Shown: in pieces, positions 46,601 to 58,769 of the stretch
Numbering within the stretch: the stretch's first letter is position 1
How the letters are laid out: each line of letters begins with the position of its first letter
Assembly: GCA_027625915.1 (NCBI GenBank)
Contig: JANTQA010000023.1
Location: 6,448,001-6,512,000 of the forward strand
From: Anaeramoeba flamelloides
Lineage: Eukaryota; Metamonada; Anaeramoebidae
Direction of reading: 5' to 3'
DNA: 64,000 nucleotides
Translations under genes and position numbers: made by a program
The notes under the pieces: model-generated
The model's database searches: none
The model's input: the letters and a program-made list of their open reading frames with translations, nothing else
What the model was told of the DNA's origin: nothing

Positions 46601-49600
46601 AGGATTTTTTTGGCAAAAATAATTTTTTTCTAAAAATTATCATTTTTTTGATATTAAGATTATTTTTTTAAAAATTGGTTTCTGAATACTCCTTTTTACA
46701 AAATAATGATTTTTATATTCTTTCAAAATATAAAATATTTATATTTATCTTTAATTTCTCATGATTACAAAAAGCATTTAAAGGACAAGAAATATAAATA
46801 CAAAAAAAAAAATAAACAAAATGCTCATAAAACTTTTAATTGTAGGGTTATTGACGATAATTCTTCTTCTTCTTCTTCTTTTTTTTTACAATATAAATAA
46901 GATTATTTCTTATTTTCCATATCAAAATTAGTAATAGGTTGATTTGAAAAATGCTTCATTAGAGTAAACTAAATTAATTTTTTACTTAGTACATTACACA
47001 AATAAAATATAGATAAATCCATTGATATATGAAACTATAATCATTAAAAATTGATTTTTGGAAGAAAAAAAATGTTGTTTTATATTTTTGAGAAGGTGTG
47101 TAATTTAATTAAAATATAATAATGAGAATTTTGTTTCAATTTATTTTTTGATAGTTTTACTTTGATAAACTCTGTTTCAGTCAAAAGGGCCCAACCATTT
47201 TTTCAAATATCAATTATTTTATATAATTTACCATTTGAAGAACAAATAAGAAATAAACAGAATAATACATCTCAAAGAATTGTTGATATATGTCTGATAG
47301 AAAACTAATTAATCAATAAATTTTCCAAAAAAATTTCAAAACTCAAATTCTTAGGGCCTTATTGAGAAAAACAACAATGTTTGTTTTGAACTTCTACTGG
47401 TATTTGAATAATAAATATTAAACATTTTTCACTTCATTTTCCATACTTTTCTTTTAGAAATCAAAGTCCCTAAACGAAGTGTGTTGGTATTTGTGGTCTC
47501 TATTTGAAAAAGGGAAATGAAAATTCAGTGGAAATTTTTCACATTTATTAAACAAATCTCAAGATCAAATATCAAAGAGAATTGCAATAGAAATCAATAT
47601 GATTTCTCAGCAATCATATTCCTGGTTTCAATAACCTTAGAATAACACATTTTTACCAAGTGACTATTGATCTTACAATAAAAAAAAATTTTGCAACTGA
47701 ATGACCTTTTAAAAAAAAAAACAAAAAAAAAAAACCAAAAATGTGAAAAAATGTGAAAAACAGATTTCAATTTTGAAAATGTCCAAAATAAAATTTTTCT
47801 TCTAATATTTATGCAAACCCTACAAAAACATGTATTATACCCATTATAACTGGGCCGACTTGACTGAAAAATAGTTTAATTCCAAATTAAGTTCCTATTA
47901 CAACCATGAAAAAAGAAATTTCAAAATAAAATAAATTCTTTGCTACTTTTACAATTTTTAATAACTTTCCTTAGAATAAAAATTATTGGTCCATAACAGA
48001 TCATTGATCAAAAATTATTTTTAAAGATATTTTATCATTTAAGTTGATAAATTCAATTTTCCAGGTTCTATTAATTTTTTTTCGAAATTTAATAGTTAAA
48101 ATTTTGAAAAAAACTTTTTTCATTACAGTGAATAGGTTTTTATTATATTTCAGTCAAAGTACTTTAAATTTAATAAAGATCTTTCAAAAGGATAATCAAT
48201 TATTTTGACTATTGAACCATTATTTATTGTTTTAAATTGAAAAAAATAATTTTTTTTTGGTTTTCCGTTAGGTTTTTTTTAATTCTGAAATGAATTGAAA
48301 ATTTAAATAAATTTTCTGTTTATTTCAAAAAGTAAAAAAAACCTAGGACACTTTTCGTTGGGTTTTCTTGAGTTTTCTTGTTTATTTAGAAAATCGATTG
48401 ATTTTCGTTAGGTTTTTTTTACTTTTTGAAATAAACAGAAAATTTTGATAAATTTTCGGTTTATTTCAAAAAGTAAAAAAAAAACTAGAAAACTTTACAA
48501 ATAAAACAGAAAACCTCAAGAAAACCTAGAACACTTTTCGTTAAGTTTTTTTTATTTTTGAAATAAAAAGAAAATTAAATAAATTTTCAGTTTATTCCAA
48601 AAAGTAAAAAAAAAACACAGTTATGTTTTCGAGAATTTAAAAGAATTGAGTAAAATCCTTGATTTTTACACTATTCTTTTAAATTCTGGAAACGCAAGGA
48701 GAGGGATATTTATGACCATGAATTATTTTTTCTAGATTCCAGTTTTATTATATTAGTACAGCATTTTCAAAACTGTTAATTATTATTAATTCAAAGTAAA
48801 TATCTCAAAGTTGGGTTTATATTAAATTCATTGCCGGAGTGATTTTAAAAATTTTTACACCCAAAAAAAACCTTTTTATTTCTTGGAGAGAGGGTTTTCA
48901 AAATTTTTATATTAGTAACAACAACAAAAACAATTTCCTCCATAATTTGAAGATTTATAATATTTATTATATATATATAAATAAACTAAATTGCTAATCA
49001 TGAAATGTTAATTAAAGAGTTAGTTTTATCTAATTTGTTTTTTTTTTCAATTTTATTTTTTCATAGAAGTGATGTAAAGGGGTAATTATTCATTTTTATT
49101 TACATTTATATTTAATTAGTAAATAACTAATTATTGTGTAAATAGTGAGATTATATTATATAATATTTAAATTTTCAATCTTGATATTGGTCTTCAGAAC
49201 ATTATCAAAAATTAATTTCAATTTAATTATTATCTAATATAATCTCACTATTTACACAATAATTAGGAATCTGATAAATTAATTATTATATGAAATAGAA
49301 AAATAATAATTTCATTGGAACAAAGATATCAAAAATAGACAATTAATTCAAAAAAATGAACCAAAATAAAAGAAATTAACCTAATGTTCAGATTAAATGA
49401 TAATTCTCTTTTGATTTTGATTTGGTTCAAGTATTGATCGAGCCTTTACATTCATCAATAAAAATCAATTTAGCAATAACCATAAAATCCCAACTGATTA
49501 CAATGTTAGATATAGCCACTAATAAAAGTTCCCAGAGGATAATACAAATCAACCTATAGAATTCGTTATATATATTTAATTCTCTTTAGTTAAATGATTT

Positions 49601-52600
49601 TTCTAACCTTGCCAATTCAGCTTAAAAAAAAGCAGTTTAAATTCAAAATATTTCACAAAAAGTTATACCTAAAAGATAGATCTGAAGTTTTTTTTTCATC
49701 TCTCTCTTTTTTTTTTAATGTAACTCAAACTTTTACTTTTAAAATTTTAGAGTAGTTCAATTAGAGTGTGTGTAATACAAAAGTCCTCAATTTCACTTTT
49801 ATTATTATTTTTTTATTAGATCTGAAAATATTATTGTTTATTTTAACTGTGAGATCTTGATTTTTATTATTTCAAGTGCTTCATTAAAAATATATTATAT
49901 TTTAGTCTTCAAACATCAAATAAAACACCAAATAGAATTTTGAGATAGAAACAAAAGATAAACCAATAAACATTTTTTAAAATAGATAAGACAATTCAAC
50001 TTAACATTATGTGATGAAATATAATTTTATCCATGAAAACAATTAATAAATTATTTTTAAGCAATTACTTTGAATAATAAAACTTATCTAGAGTAAATAA
50101 TGTTGTTTTTTAGATCATCTTTCAAAAAAATAAAAAGTGGAAATTTTGACTTTATAGCTGCTCCTCCCTGAAGATAGCTATAATAGAAAAATAAATACTT
50201 GTTTTTAAACTTCTGATCTGTTGATAATGAGAATTCGTTTAACAAGAGCAAAAAAGAAAAAATCAAAGAAAAGGGAGATGTGTGTGGGTTATTAAATAAT
50301 AAATAAGTGAAATAGCTTACCATTTTTTTCAAGATATTTAACAGAATTTAATATTATTTTTGGAATTTTTGAATTGTCCCTCTGAATAACAGTTTGTAAA
50401 GGTACACCAAATATTTCTGTATTTAAACTTTTTTTCTTGGTAGTAGGTTTGTTTTTATATCTTTTCTTTGGTGTTCCTAGGATTTTTTTCTCAAAGATTG
50501 CATGTGTTACAGATCTTGCTAAAGTATTAATTTTTTTTTTTTTTTTTATTTTCGTTTTTTCTCGTTTTTGGTATAGGGATCCACGACTTAAAGATCTTTG
50601 GAGCCTTGGTTTTTTTTCATCTATATCAATGAGTAACGTGTTTTTTCTTTTTCCTTTTAAATATTGGAATTTCTAAAAATCAAATTATAGATATTTATAG
50701 ATAGAGAGAGAGATAGATAGATAGATTTTAAATGAGATAAAATTAAAGATATTAATCGAAAATTTCAGATATTTTAATGATTTATTTGTTTATTTGATTT
50801 TATTTTTATTTTTTTTTATTGAATTTTGAAAAATCTAAGAAATTTTATTAATTAATTGCTAAAAATGACAAAAAAAATACAAAGAGTTCAAGTTTAATTT
50901 TAAAAATAAATATAATTAATGATATCTCTTTTAGTAAAATAAAAATTATTCAAGATTTAAATTGTTTTTATTTATTTATTTAAAATGAAAAAATAAAACT
51001 CAATTTTGTTGCTTTCAAAGTTTAAAAAAATTTCAAATAACAATTTTTTTTTCGAATTGAGCTATTAAAGAAAAAAATCAGAAATAAATAGAATAAAATA
51101 AATTAAAGAATAGCCGATATCCATCTGAAGTAAAAATATAATCAATTGATTATATTTACCTCAAAATTGAAAAACTAATAATCTTAGGAATAAAAATCGA
51201 AAAAACAACAATTTTCAATTTGATCTGTGATTGAAGATCAAAAGAAAATTCCAACCAAAATCACAATGATTTCTCTACATCATGTTCACTCCTTCGATAA
51301 CATTGAATTGAACACAGTTTTAATTAGTGAAGATAGATCTTGCAAAAAAAAAAAAAAAAATTGCAAATGAATTACCTTTCAAAAAAAAAAGCAAAAGTTC
51401 CAAAAATGTGAAACGAATGATTTCAATTTTGGAATTTTTAAAAATTAATTTTTTTCTTTAAATTTCTATTTAAATCCTTTTAACGCATGCAACTCATTTA
51501 TTACTACTGGTCAGTTTTACTAGAAAATATTAATTTTAGTTTTTTTTTGAAATTTTTAAAAATTTCATAGGTGATCTTAATGATTAACTAATATGCAAAC
51601 CATAATAAATAATCGTTTTTTGAATAAATTTTCTAAAACTGTAATATAGCGCATTAAATATTTTTTAGTTTTTCGGTTTTTAAAATTAGAATTTAAAAAC
51701 AATAATCAATAAATTTCATTTTCTCATTTGAATTCTTGAAAATATCTAAATAGAATTGGTGTTAGAAAAAATCAAACCAATAGTTTATTTTTTCCCTGAA
51801 AATTATTCTTATTTATTTTATTCAGTTTTTTTTTATTTTTCTTTTGATTTTAGTTAACATACATTTAATGATCATAAGTACTTTAATCAAAAATTTTTGT
51901 AATAATAATAATAAATTTCAAATTAGGATTCATAAAATGGATAATTTTGGGCATCTTTTTCAAGAATGACTTTTTTGTATAGACTTTTGTCTAAAATTTT
52001 TGTTAGTTTATTTTTTCCATTTTATTTGAATGAATTTATATTTTTCACAATACTAGATAAAATTATTCAAATTTTTTATATATTAAAATCAATAATCACA
52101 TTTTTTTTTTAATATTTTTTTTGAATATGTTGCAATCTTGTTTATTTTTTAGATCATTTAAATAAAGGTAAAGATATTGTTTAAATATATTCTATATAGA
52201 CCCCAATTCAAAATTTTTAACACACCAAAATTCAATTTTCGAAAAACATATTTAATCAATTCTCAAAGAAATACCAAATTATGAATCATTCACTGATTGG
52301 AATGTTAACACTTGTTTATAAATTACAATACTCAAAAAATCAAAAATGAAATAATTATCAATACTAATAAATTATTGGTGTGTCTAAAAATTTTTAGAAT
52401 GGGTATAACGAAAAAATTCATAGGTAAATTTGTAAAAATTCTATTAGGATTATTGATCTATCAAATGGTTAGGTAATATAACTAATTGTATTTGGGTACT
52501 TCTTCTTCTTTGAATAACTCAACTTTAATATAATATCAATTGTGGAAAAAAATATTTCATTCAAATGATATAAGTTAGGTAATTCAAAAAATAAAATGAT

Positions 52601-55600
52601 AACAAAAAACTAAAAGATGAAAAAATGATTTTCATATTTTTCAAAAATCAAAATGATTTTCCAATTTGAATGAAAATGTATTATTATGATTATTTTAACC
52701 AATTAACTGTGTGAAAAATTTTCAATTTTAGTTTATATTTGTGTGTATGTGTTTGTGTGTTATTTTTAATTATTTATCTTTTAAATAGTATAGATTAAAC
52801 TCAGAGTGTAGATATTTCTACTATATTAAGAAAATCAAAATCTAAATTTTGATTGAATATACTTTTTCGTATGGTTTTCCATCTTTGTAAAAATAATAAT
52901 AAGAACAAGGTTGCTTTCTCATTCAATTTCGATATTTTAATTAGAAAATATTCGATTCAATTAAAAAAAAAATAATGAAATAATTAAAATTATTTATTTA
53001 CCTTTGAAACTGTTTTTATTTGTGTGTTCAACATTTTTATCCATTCATCCCGTTCTTTTTTTGAAGTGCAATTAAATGTCCACGATTTTGTTGTCGATTG
53101 AAGTATAAATTGTTTGCTTTGTTTTTTTTTAGAATGTTTTTGCAGTATTCTGCAATCCTTTAATTGAACTAGTCCTGTTGGTTCTTCGTTCTATTAAATA
53201 TTATGTTTTAGTAAGAAAAGAAAGAGATATTATAGGTATTTGAAAGAAAATTTTTATAATTTTAAATAATTTTTGAGATTCTTTTTTACACAAAATAAAG
53301 GTATAACAATATGGGATAGAAATAGATTAATGAATGAAATGCTTTCATTATAACAACAAAAATTTTATTTTCTCATTATGAATCAACTTGGTGTTTTTGA
53401 ATAATTTACTTTTAGAAAAAATTAAAAATAAATAAGGAGAATATTTATAGGTAAATAAAAAAAAAATAGGTGTACAGCTGTTACAAGGCTACCGTGAAAT
53501 TTTTTCAATATCAAATTTTGATGTTAATATGGATTTTTAAATCTAAGAATATAAGAATAAGAAAGCTTATATTAAAAATATTTTCCCATTAATGAGTTGA
53601 TATGAAAAATATTTTTCTAATGTGATAGAAAAATAAATTCATTTTTTAGAGGATATTTGATGTCGTTTCTTAATAAATTTTTGATATTTAGAGTCATTTT
53701 GGGTACTGAAAATGTATTTTTTGAAAGTCTATTAAAATTCTTGAATATTGACTCATTTAGGAATTTTTTTTTCAAAATTAGTTTTATTATTCTCATATTG
53801 AACTTTTTAAAAATTTATATCAACATCAAAATTTGATATTGATGTAATTTCATGGTAGCTTTGGATTGACTGTAATTTGCTGAATTGTGATAATTTAATT
53901 TGTTTAAAAAATGATAAATATCGCTAAGTTAACGTAAAGTGAAATTATAAATAAATTTGAAACTTTTTGATTATTTTATATGTTAATTTATTCATAGTTT
54001 GAAGAAAAATTAATCATTGTATTAAAAAGAGAAAGATGTATTTTATATTCAGAATAATTGTGTGAGTTTATTCAATTTAATAAGATCAAGTATGAGAAAT
54101 ATGAATATGTTATTTGAATTATAAATAGGAAAAAATGTTTACTTATATTTTCTGATATTTTTCTTTTCCTTTAACAAATAGATAATTCAAGAATTATTGT
54201 GTAATATGTGATCTCTATCTATATGTTTGGTACTTTTTTTTGTATTTATTCTGTAAAAGAAGGATCGAAAGAAAAAAATATTAAAAGAATTGAAAAAAGA
54301 TATAAGATGAAACTTTATCTCATTGAAAGGATTAATCTCACCCTAAATTCGTCTATAATTAAAGTATGATGGAATTGGGTGTAAGTGATATTAGTGTTCC
54401 ATGGTTCAAATGGCTCTACAAAAATCTATTATAATTGTTATTGCACAATAAATTATTGGATTTTTTTGCAAAGGATCACAATTAAAATTTTCATTTTGGA
54501 AATTTTTTTTTTAATTCCTTTTCCAAATCTAAAGACAGAAAACCCAAATAAAAGTATTCAGGTATTAAATAATTTAGATTTAGAACTTCCAAAAGTAACT
54601 ATTTTTAGAATTTTTGAATTTCAAAGATTAACTCAATAATCATCAACATAAAAACCCAAAGACTGGTTAGTTTTGTTTCCTCTTTCTTAAAGTTAATTGT
54701 AACATCAAGATATTTCCAATGTGCTAAAATAATTTGTCAAAATAATCTCTGGGTTAATTGTTTAATGTTTTAAAAAAAATTGAATTTTTTAGCAACAAAT
54801 CTACATTTTACAACAAATTTAAGAATAATATTTTGCAAATTTGAAGTCTTGGATATTGATAATTCAGAATTTAAAATTTGTGGAGAAACATAGATTTTTT
54901 TTTGAAATTCTTGAGATTTTTTTACGAATACAAGCATCATTTTTAATTGATCAAGATCAACAAATAGTACTTTTTTACTAACCGATTTTTTAGAGACATT
55001 GAAAGAATGACACTCTAGTGTGATTTACATCATATAGAATATACTAATTTTAGACTTCTCATTCGGAAACGCTACCCCTTAAATGTCAAATAATATACAT
55101 GCTCAAAAAATGATTTCTTGAAATTTTTTAGTATTTTATAAAATTTGTCATTTTTCGAAAAACGGTAAAACTTTTCCAAACTACCCACTAGCCAGAAGTT
55201 ACTTTTCCAAAAACTTGAGTATTTATAAAAGCAAAAAATTCAATTTAATAAAAGAATAAAAATATTTTGGGTCAAAACAGAAATTTTAAAATCGAAAATT
55301 ATTTTCAGAAATCAAAAAATAAAACAAATACAAACTTTTTAATTTTTTTTTTAAATTGAATTTTTTGCTTTTATAAATACTCAAGTTTTTGGAAAAGTAA
55401 CTTCTGACTTGTGGGTAGTTTGGAAAAGTTTTCGAGTTTTTGAACAATTACAAATTTTATCAAAACCTTAAAATTTTATATTATTGGATTTATGACATGT
55501 GTTATGAAAAAAGTAAATGGGAAAAAAATTTTTTGTTGTTTTTTTCTTCATTTTTAAATCTTTTTCTCATTTCAACTGTTACCTCAACCAAAGATAAAAG

Positions 55601-56427
55601 ACATAAAAAAGTTGTATAAAAAAAATCACTTTCAAAAGAAAAACATAACAATATTTTCGCTTTTTTTCCTTTAGAATTTTGGGGTAAATAAAAAAGTAAG
55701 TGATCTTAAAATATGTTACCTTTTGAAATTTGTAAGCTTGGAAGGAATTAGTTCTTGCTAACACACAACCAACGGTAGTTCACTATTTAAAAGTTACTTA
55801 TTCTTTTCAATTTTTTTTCCAAATTAGACCCTTTGTGACATAGCATTGAATTTTCTTCAAAAAAGGAAAAAAAATTTTTTTTCAAAAAAGAAAAAACATT
55901 TTTCGAAAAAAGATTAGTGATTTGGTGCACAAAAATTCCAAGAATTTTTTATTTGAACTCAAAATTGATATTGAATCTTTAAATTATACTAAACAGTCTT
56001 TTTTATCAGGTTTAACTTTCACAAAATATAAAACACAAAAAAAACAAAAAGAGAAAGAAAAAGAAGAAGAAACTGAAAATAGCAAAATTACACTCAAATT
56101 TTTAAACCAAGTTAGTGATCTTGGATAAAGTTTTATATATCTTTTTCTCCATTTTTGAAATTTTGATCTTCGCTTACAAAGCTTTCCTTGAAAAATTATC
56201 TTCTTCAGATCTGCTTGCTCCAGATTTTCCAAGTTGTTGTCAAGCTGTTCAACATATAATCTTGGAAAAATGCCTATTTTTTTTGGATTGTTTGCCAAAA
56301 AGCCTTGACAATATCCTTTTTTGAAAGGCTTTTTTGTTAGGTAGACAATCTCGCCAACTGTTAATTTAAGTTGTCCCTTTTTTTTTGGTTTGTGTTTGTG
56401 AAGCACACGATTCGGTAATGAACTCAT
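43684..56427 (-). CDS. SH3-PH-RhoGAP-SH3 protein, five exons over 12.7 kb
   Basis: Exons, in coding order: 56427-56092, 53190-53002, 50672-50321, 46368-46162, 44216-43684. All junctions are GT-AG (GTAATT, GTAAAT, GTAAGC, GTAAGA donors) with compatible phases, giving 538 residues and a TAA stop. SH3-1 is at 17-63 (LTVGEIVYL ... GIFPRLYVEQL). A PH domain at 75-175 is split by intron 1 (KWRKRYIKLYPRSLTWF, then GLVQLKDCRI and the invariant Trp in ERDEWIKML). A basic linker follows. The RhoGAP at 263-450 has arginine finger R301 (GIFRKSG), K338 and R342 (LLKLWFRELPE) and NLALLFGPTL. SH3-2 is at 466-528 (NEGDIISVL ... GFFPSNYV). All catalytic residues are present, so it should switch off a Rho-family GTPase at phosphoinositide membranes. 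Introns are 77 to 92% of each inter-exon span and hold several MITEs. Confidence 0.92.
44217..46161 (-). other. RhoGAP intron 4 (1945 bases)
   Basis: Bounded by GTAAGA and TATAG. Carries dispersed repeat F at 44865-45790 and long T runs. No embedded gene seen. Confidence 0.8.
44865..45790. repeat. Dispersed repeat F, second copy
   Basis: Counterpart of 30395-31060 in the same orientation but longer, with extra AT-rich sequence in the middle. Confidence 0.55.
47168..47876. mobile_element. Family G TA-flanked element, copy 1
   Basis: 709 bases. The ends AACTCTGTTTCAGTCAAAAG and the complement of AACTATTTTTCAGTCAAGTC pair, with GGGCCC-like continuation. TA at 47166-47167 and 47877-47878. Very close to 60141-60834 along its full length. 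No transposase frame. Confidence 0.9.
48245..48690. repeat. Nested hairpin block, copy 1
   Basis: Built of repeated fold-back units: GTTAGGTTTTTTTTACTTTT ... AAATAAACAGAAAA followed by its complement, occurring about three times. It ends with a stem GAATTTAAAAGAAT/ATTCTTTTAAATTC. A related block is at 61455-61990, also a few hundred bases after a family G element. Confidence 0.8.
49127..49266. repeat. Perfect-arm hairpin, possible MITE
   Basis: CTAATTATTGTGTAAATAGT and onward to AGATTATAT pairs with 49235-49266 without mismatch over about 30 bases, around a spacer of roughly 70. No clear target duplication. Confidence 0.75.
50996..51530. mobile_element. Family G element, old diverged copy
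   Basis: Internal order matches family G (AGAAATAAA-AGAATAA, the CAACAATTTTCAATTTGATC region, TGATCTTGCAA-AAAAAA, CAAATGAATTACCTTT, ATGATTTCAATTTTGGAA). The right end reads ACTGGTCAGTTTTACTAGAA for ACTGGGCCGACTTGACTGAA. Shorter than the other two full copies. End positions are approximate. Confidence 0.65.
52199..52405. mobile_element. Small TA-flanked MITE
   Basis: 207 bases. Left GACCCCAATTCAAAATTTTT pairs with the complement of right TACCCATTCTAAAAATTTTT, then AACACACCAA with AGACACACCAA. TA on both sides (52197-52198, 52406-52407). Found once in the window. Confidence 0.75.
53475..53872. mobile_element. TA-flanked MITE with GCTACCGTGAAATT arms
   Basis: 398 bases. Arms of about 55 bases pair (AATATCAAATTTTGATGTTA near 53508 with its complement near 53820; GGCTACCGTGAAATT with GCTACCATGAAATT). 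TA at 53473-53474 and 53873-53874. Confidence 0.82.
55140..55460. repeat. Long hairpin with about 108-base arms
   Basis: 55140-55248 pairs with 55350-55460 with few mismatches (for example CTTTTCCAAACTACCCAC and its complement). The AT-rich loop is about 100 bases. Probably a MITE core; terminal duplication not resolved. Confidence 0.8.
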
Positions 56428-56639
56428 TATGTCAGTAAAAAAAAGAATAATTATTGGGAAAAAATAATGAATTGAACAAAGATCAAATTGATATTTGACA
56501 ATTAACCTTTTGGTTAGTATTGCATAGTGGGAAACGGTGATACTGTATATAAGGGTTGTATTTTGTGAAATAAAAAAACTGTTGCTTTCCTAATTTTTAA
56601 AAGATAATATTTGGTTGTGATTTTATCCGATTATTGGAT

Positions 56640-57330
56640 GTTAAAATTCGAAAAAAAATTGGACAATTTATTGTTCAAGAGAAAGAGAGTACAAACCCCC
56701 TCTTCTTCAAAAGTGTCTCGTAATAGAAATATTTTTTTCCAAGTACAATCAAATATTTACACTTGTTTCTTTGAATCTCAGAATGCTTTTCATCAACAAC
56801 ATTTTTCTCACTTAAAAAACCGCTTTTAAACAGCAACATACATACACTGTGTTTATATTTCTTCTTTTTTCGAGAATCTCCAAAGAACTTGAAGAATGTA
56901 CATTACAAAATTTTCATTTTTCTGAACAAAACATTCTAAAATTATAAATCTATTCATTTGTTGAATTTGGAATCTCAGAAATGACAAGACAGAAACAATT
57001 TCCTCTTTTTCATACTTGAAAAGATCTTTGAAATATGAAAGAGATAAAATTCCAAATGAGCTTCTGTTAATGCAATTCTTGGTTTGCTCAACACACCTCA
57101 AGATGGATTAAAGAAGATCCAAAGAAATAAATAGAGATCATGTCGATTATAGTCTTCTTCTTCGAAAACTTTACTTGTAAAAACCTTAAAACGGGAAAAA
57201 ATGTCAATAAATTACTATTTTTCAATTCTATAATAGTGGTTTCATTTAGGGCTCCAATTTCACCAAGTGTACATTGCAGAAAAATGGCCTTGTGAATAAA
57301 CCGAGCCCAAACATTTCAATCCCTAACGTG
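56640..57330 (-). pseudogene. Possible decayed gene, family not recognised
   Basis: Three overlapping minus-strand frames read as protein but do not join: one around 57330-57105 (WARFIHKAIFLQCTLGEIGA), one 57101-56853 (LFKYEKEEIVSVLSFLRFQI ... FVMYILQVLWRFSKKEEI), one around 56830-56650 (LSEKNVVDEKHSEIQRNK). G+C is higher than the surroundings. The pieces may be exons of a small gene or a relic with frameshifts; the helical middle piece faintly recalls lipid-kinase accessory domains, which I cannot confirm. It lies about 200 bases upstream of the RhoGAP ATG. Confidence 0.3.
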
Positions 57331-58570
57331 AAATTGATTTGAAATACAACAAAAGAAAATGTAGTGAAATTTTAAATTATAAGACTTTTGAACCTGATTT
57401 ACTTTTTTTCAGAAATCTGTCGATCTGGTTTGGTAAAGAAATTGTTAAAGATTAATTTTGGGTCGAAAAAAGAGTTAATAATTCTTCAGTGCGTTTTAAC
57501 CTAGAATTAAATGTGTCACAGTAATTTTCGAAACCTTAAAAATCGTCAATTTTTTTAACCAAATTTTGAATTAAAGATCAATAAAAGAAAAATAACATAA
57601 TCAAAAGATATAGTTTAAAAAACACTTTTATTGTGTTAAATCCCTCATTTTGTATTTAACCATTGTTTTTTTTTGTTGTTACAGTCTCTAAATGTTAATT
57701 TTAATGAATTTGTACTCGAAACAAATGTATTGATATTTTTTTCATTTTTAACTTTTTTTTAGTTGTTTGAAATATTTCATAAAATTCCTGAAAATAGAAA
57801 ATACTCTAATATTTTTTAAACACTTAAAAGCACTTTCTGAAGAACTTTTAAGAAACCTCAATGTTCAGAGACAAATGATTATGGTAAAAAAACTATTTCA
57901 TTTTAAAATAATTATTTTGAATTTTCTACTTTTAATCCCTTAAGAGTTTTTGGTAACATTTTGAGTAAACCCTGGTAATTTAAGTCCTGATCAGTGGATA
58001 TATATGAGAATTAAACATGTTAGGGTTTGATAAAACATCATAGAGTTGAATTGCATGTCGAGATAAAATCAATATTTCTCATTTGGGATTGAAAGTTAAA
58101 TAAGATTCATTTCGATCATTTTAATGGTGGGGGGTATTAGTGTGTAAGATTGAATGCTAATCTTTTATTTTAGTAATTTATATTAAAATAACAAAAAAAT
58201 ATATACCTGAGAAATTTACATATTTTATAAAAGATAAAATTTGAATAAATAAGTTATTCAAGAGAAAAACAAAATTTCTTTCTTTAGGCCAAAATTAAAA
58301 GTCTCATAGATAATTTTCTAAAACGTTAATTTAAACAATAGAAAATAATTGAAAAAATAAACAAAAAAAAAAATTGTAAAATAATTTTGTGGATCACATT
58401 AAAATTAGACCATTTAAAAATTTTTTTAATAGATAAATTAATCAGCATTTTTTTTAAAAAATATAAAATAACTTTTAAATATTATTCAAAGATAAAAGAA
58501 TAATCTTTCAAACCAAGAAAACAAATAATTGAAAAATTTGAATTTTTCAATCTAAATTAATCCAGATCTA
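57331..58570. other. Non-coding stretch
   Basis: AT-rich, no supported gene. A short frame near 57470-57520 (minus) could belong to the relic next to it. Confidence 0.5.
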
Positions 58571-58767
58571 TCCAGTTCCACTTTTAAGACACAAACTTTC
58601 AACTAAATTTAAGGTAGAAAAAAATTTCAAATTAAGGTTCAAAATTCAAAAACGTGTCAAATATTTTGAGTTTTAAAAAAAAAAAACAAAAAAAGTTCTT
58701 TAATTTGAGATTTTTTACAAACAGTAAATTTTATTGAAGGCTTATATCTTAAAAATGGAACTGATCG
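58571..58767. mobile_element. Palindromic MITE, family A copy 5
   Basis: 197 bases, ends TCCAGTTCCACTTTTAAG and the matching complement, TA at 58569-58570 and 58768-58769. Worn, with the terminal CAGT altered on both sides. Confidence 0.82.
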
Positions 58768-58769
58768 TA

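Larger units (their letters stand above)
46369..50320 (-). other. RhoGAP intron 3 (3952 bases)
   Basis: Largest intron. It contains the family G element 47168-47876, the nested hairpin block 48245-48690 and the hairpin 49127-49266. It splits the RhoGAP domain just before the arginine finger. Confidence 0.8.
50673..53001 (-). other. RhoGAP intron 2 (2329 bases)
   Basis: Contains the worn family G copy 50996-51530 and the small element 52199-52405, plus a GATA/GAGA microsatellite near 50700. No exon seen. Confidence 0.8.
53191..56091 (-). other. RhoGAP intron 1 (2901 bases)
   Basis: Splits the PH domain. Contains the element 53475-53872 and the long hairpin 55140-55460. The open frame 54385-54639 has no coding character. 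Confidence 0.8.

Noticed and set aside
54395-54430. TGGTTCAAATGG resembling a tRNA B box
   Set aside because: The flanking bases do not form a T stem and no A box or cloverleaf could be drawn. No tRNA was found anywhere in the window.
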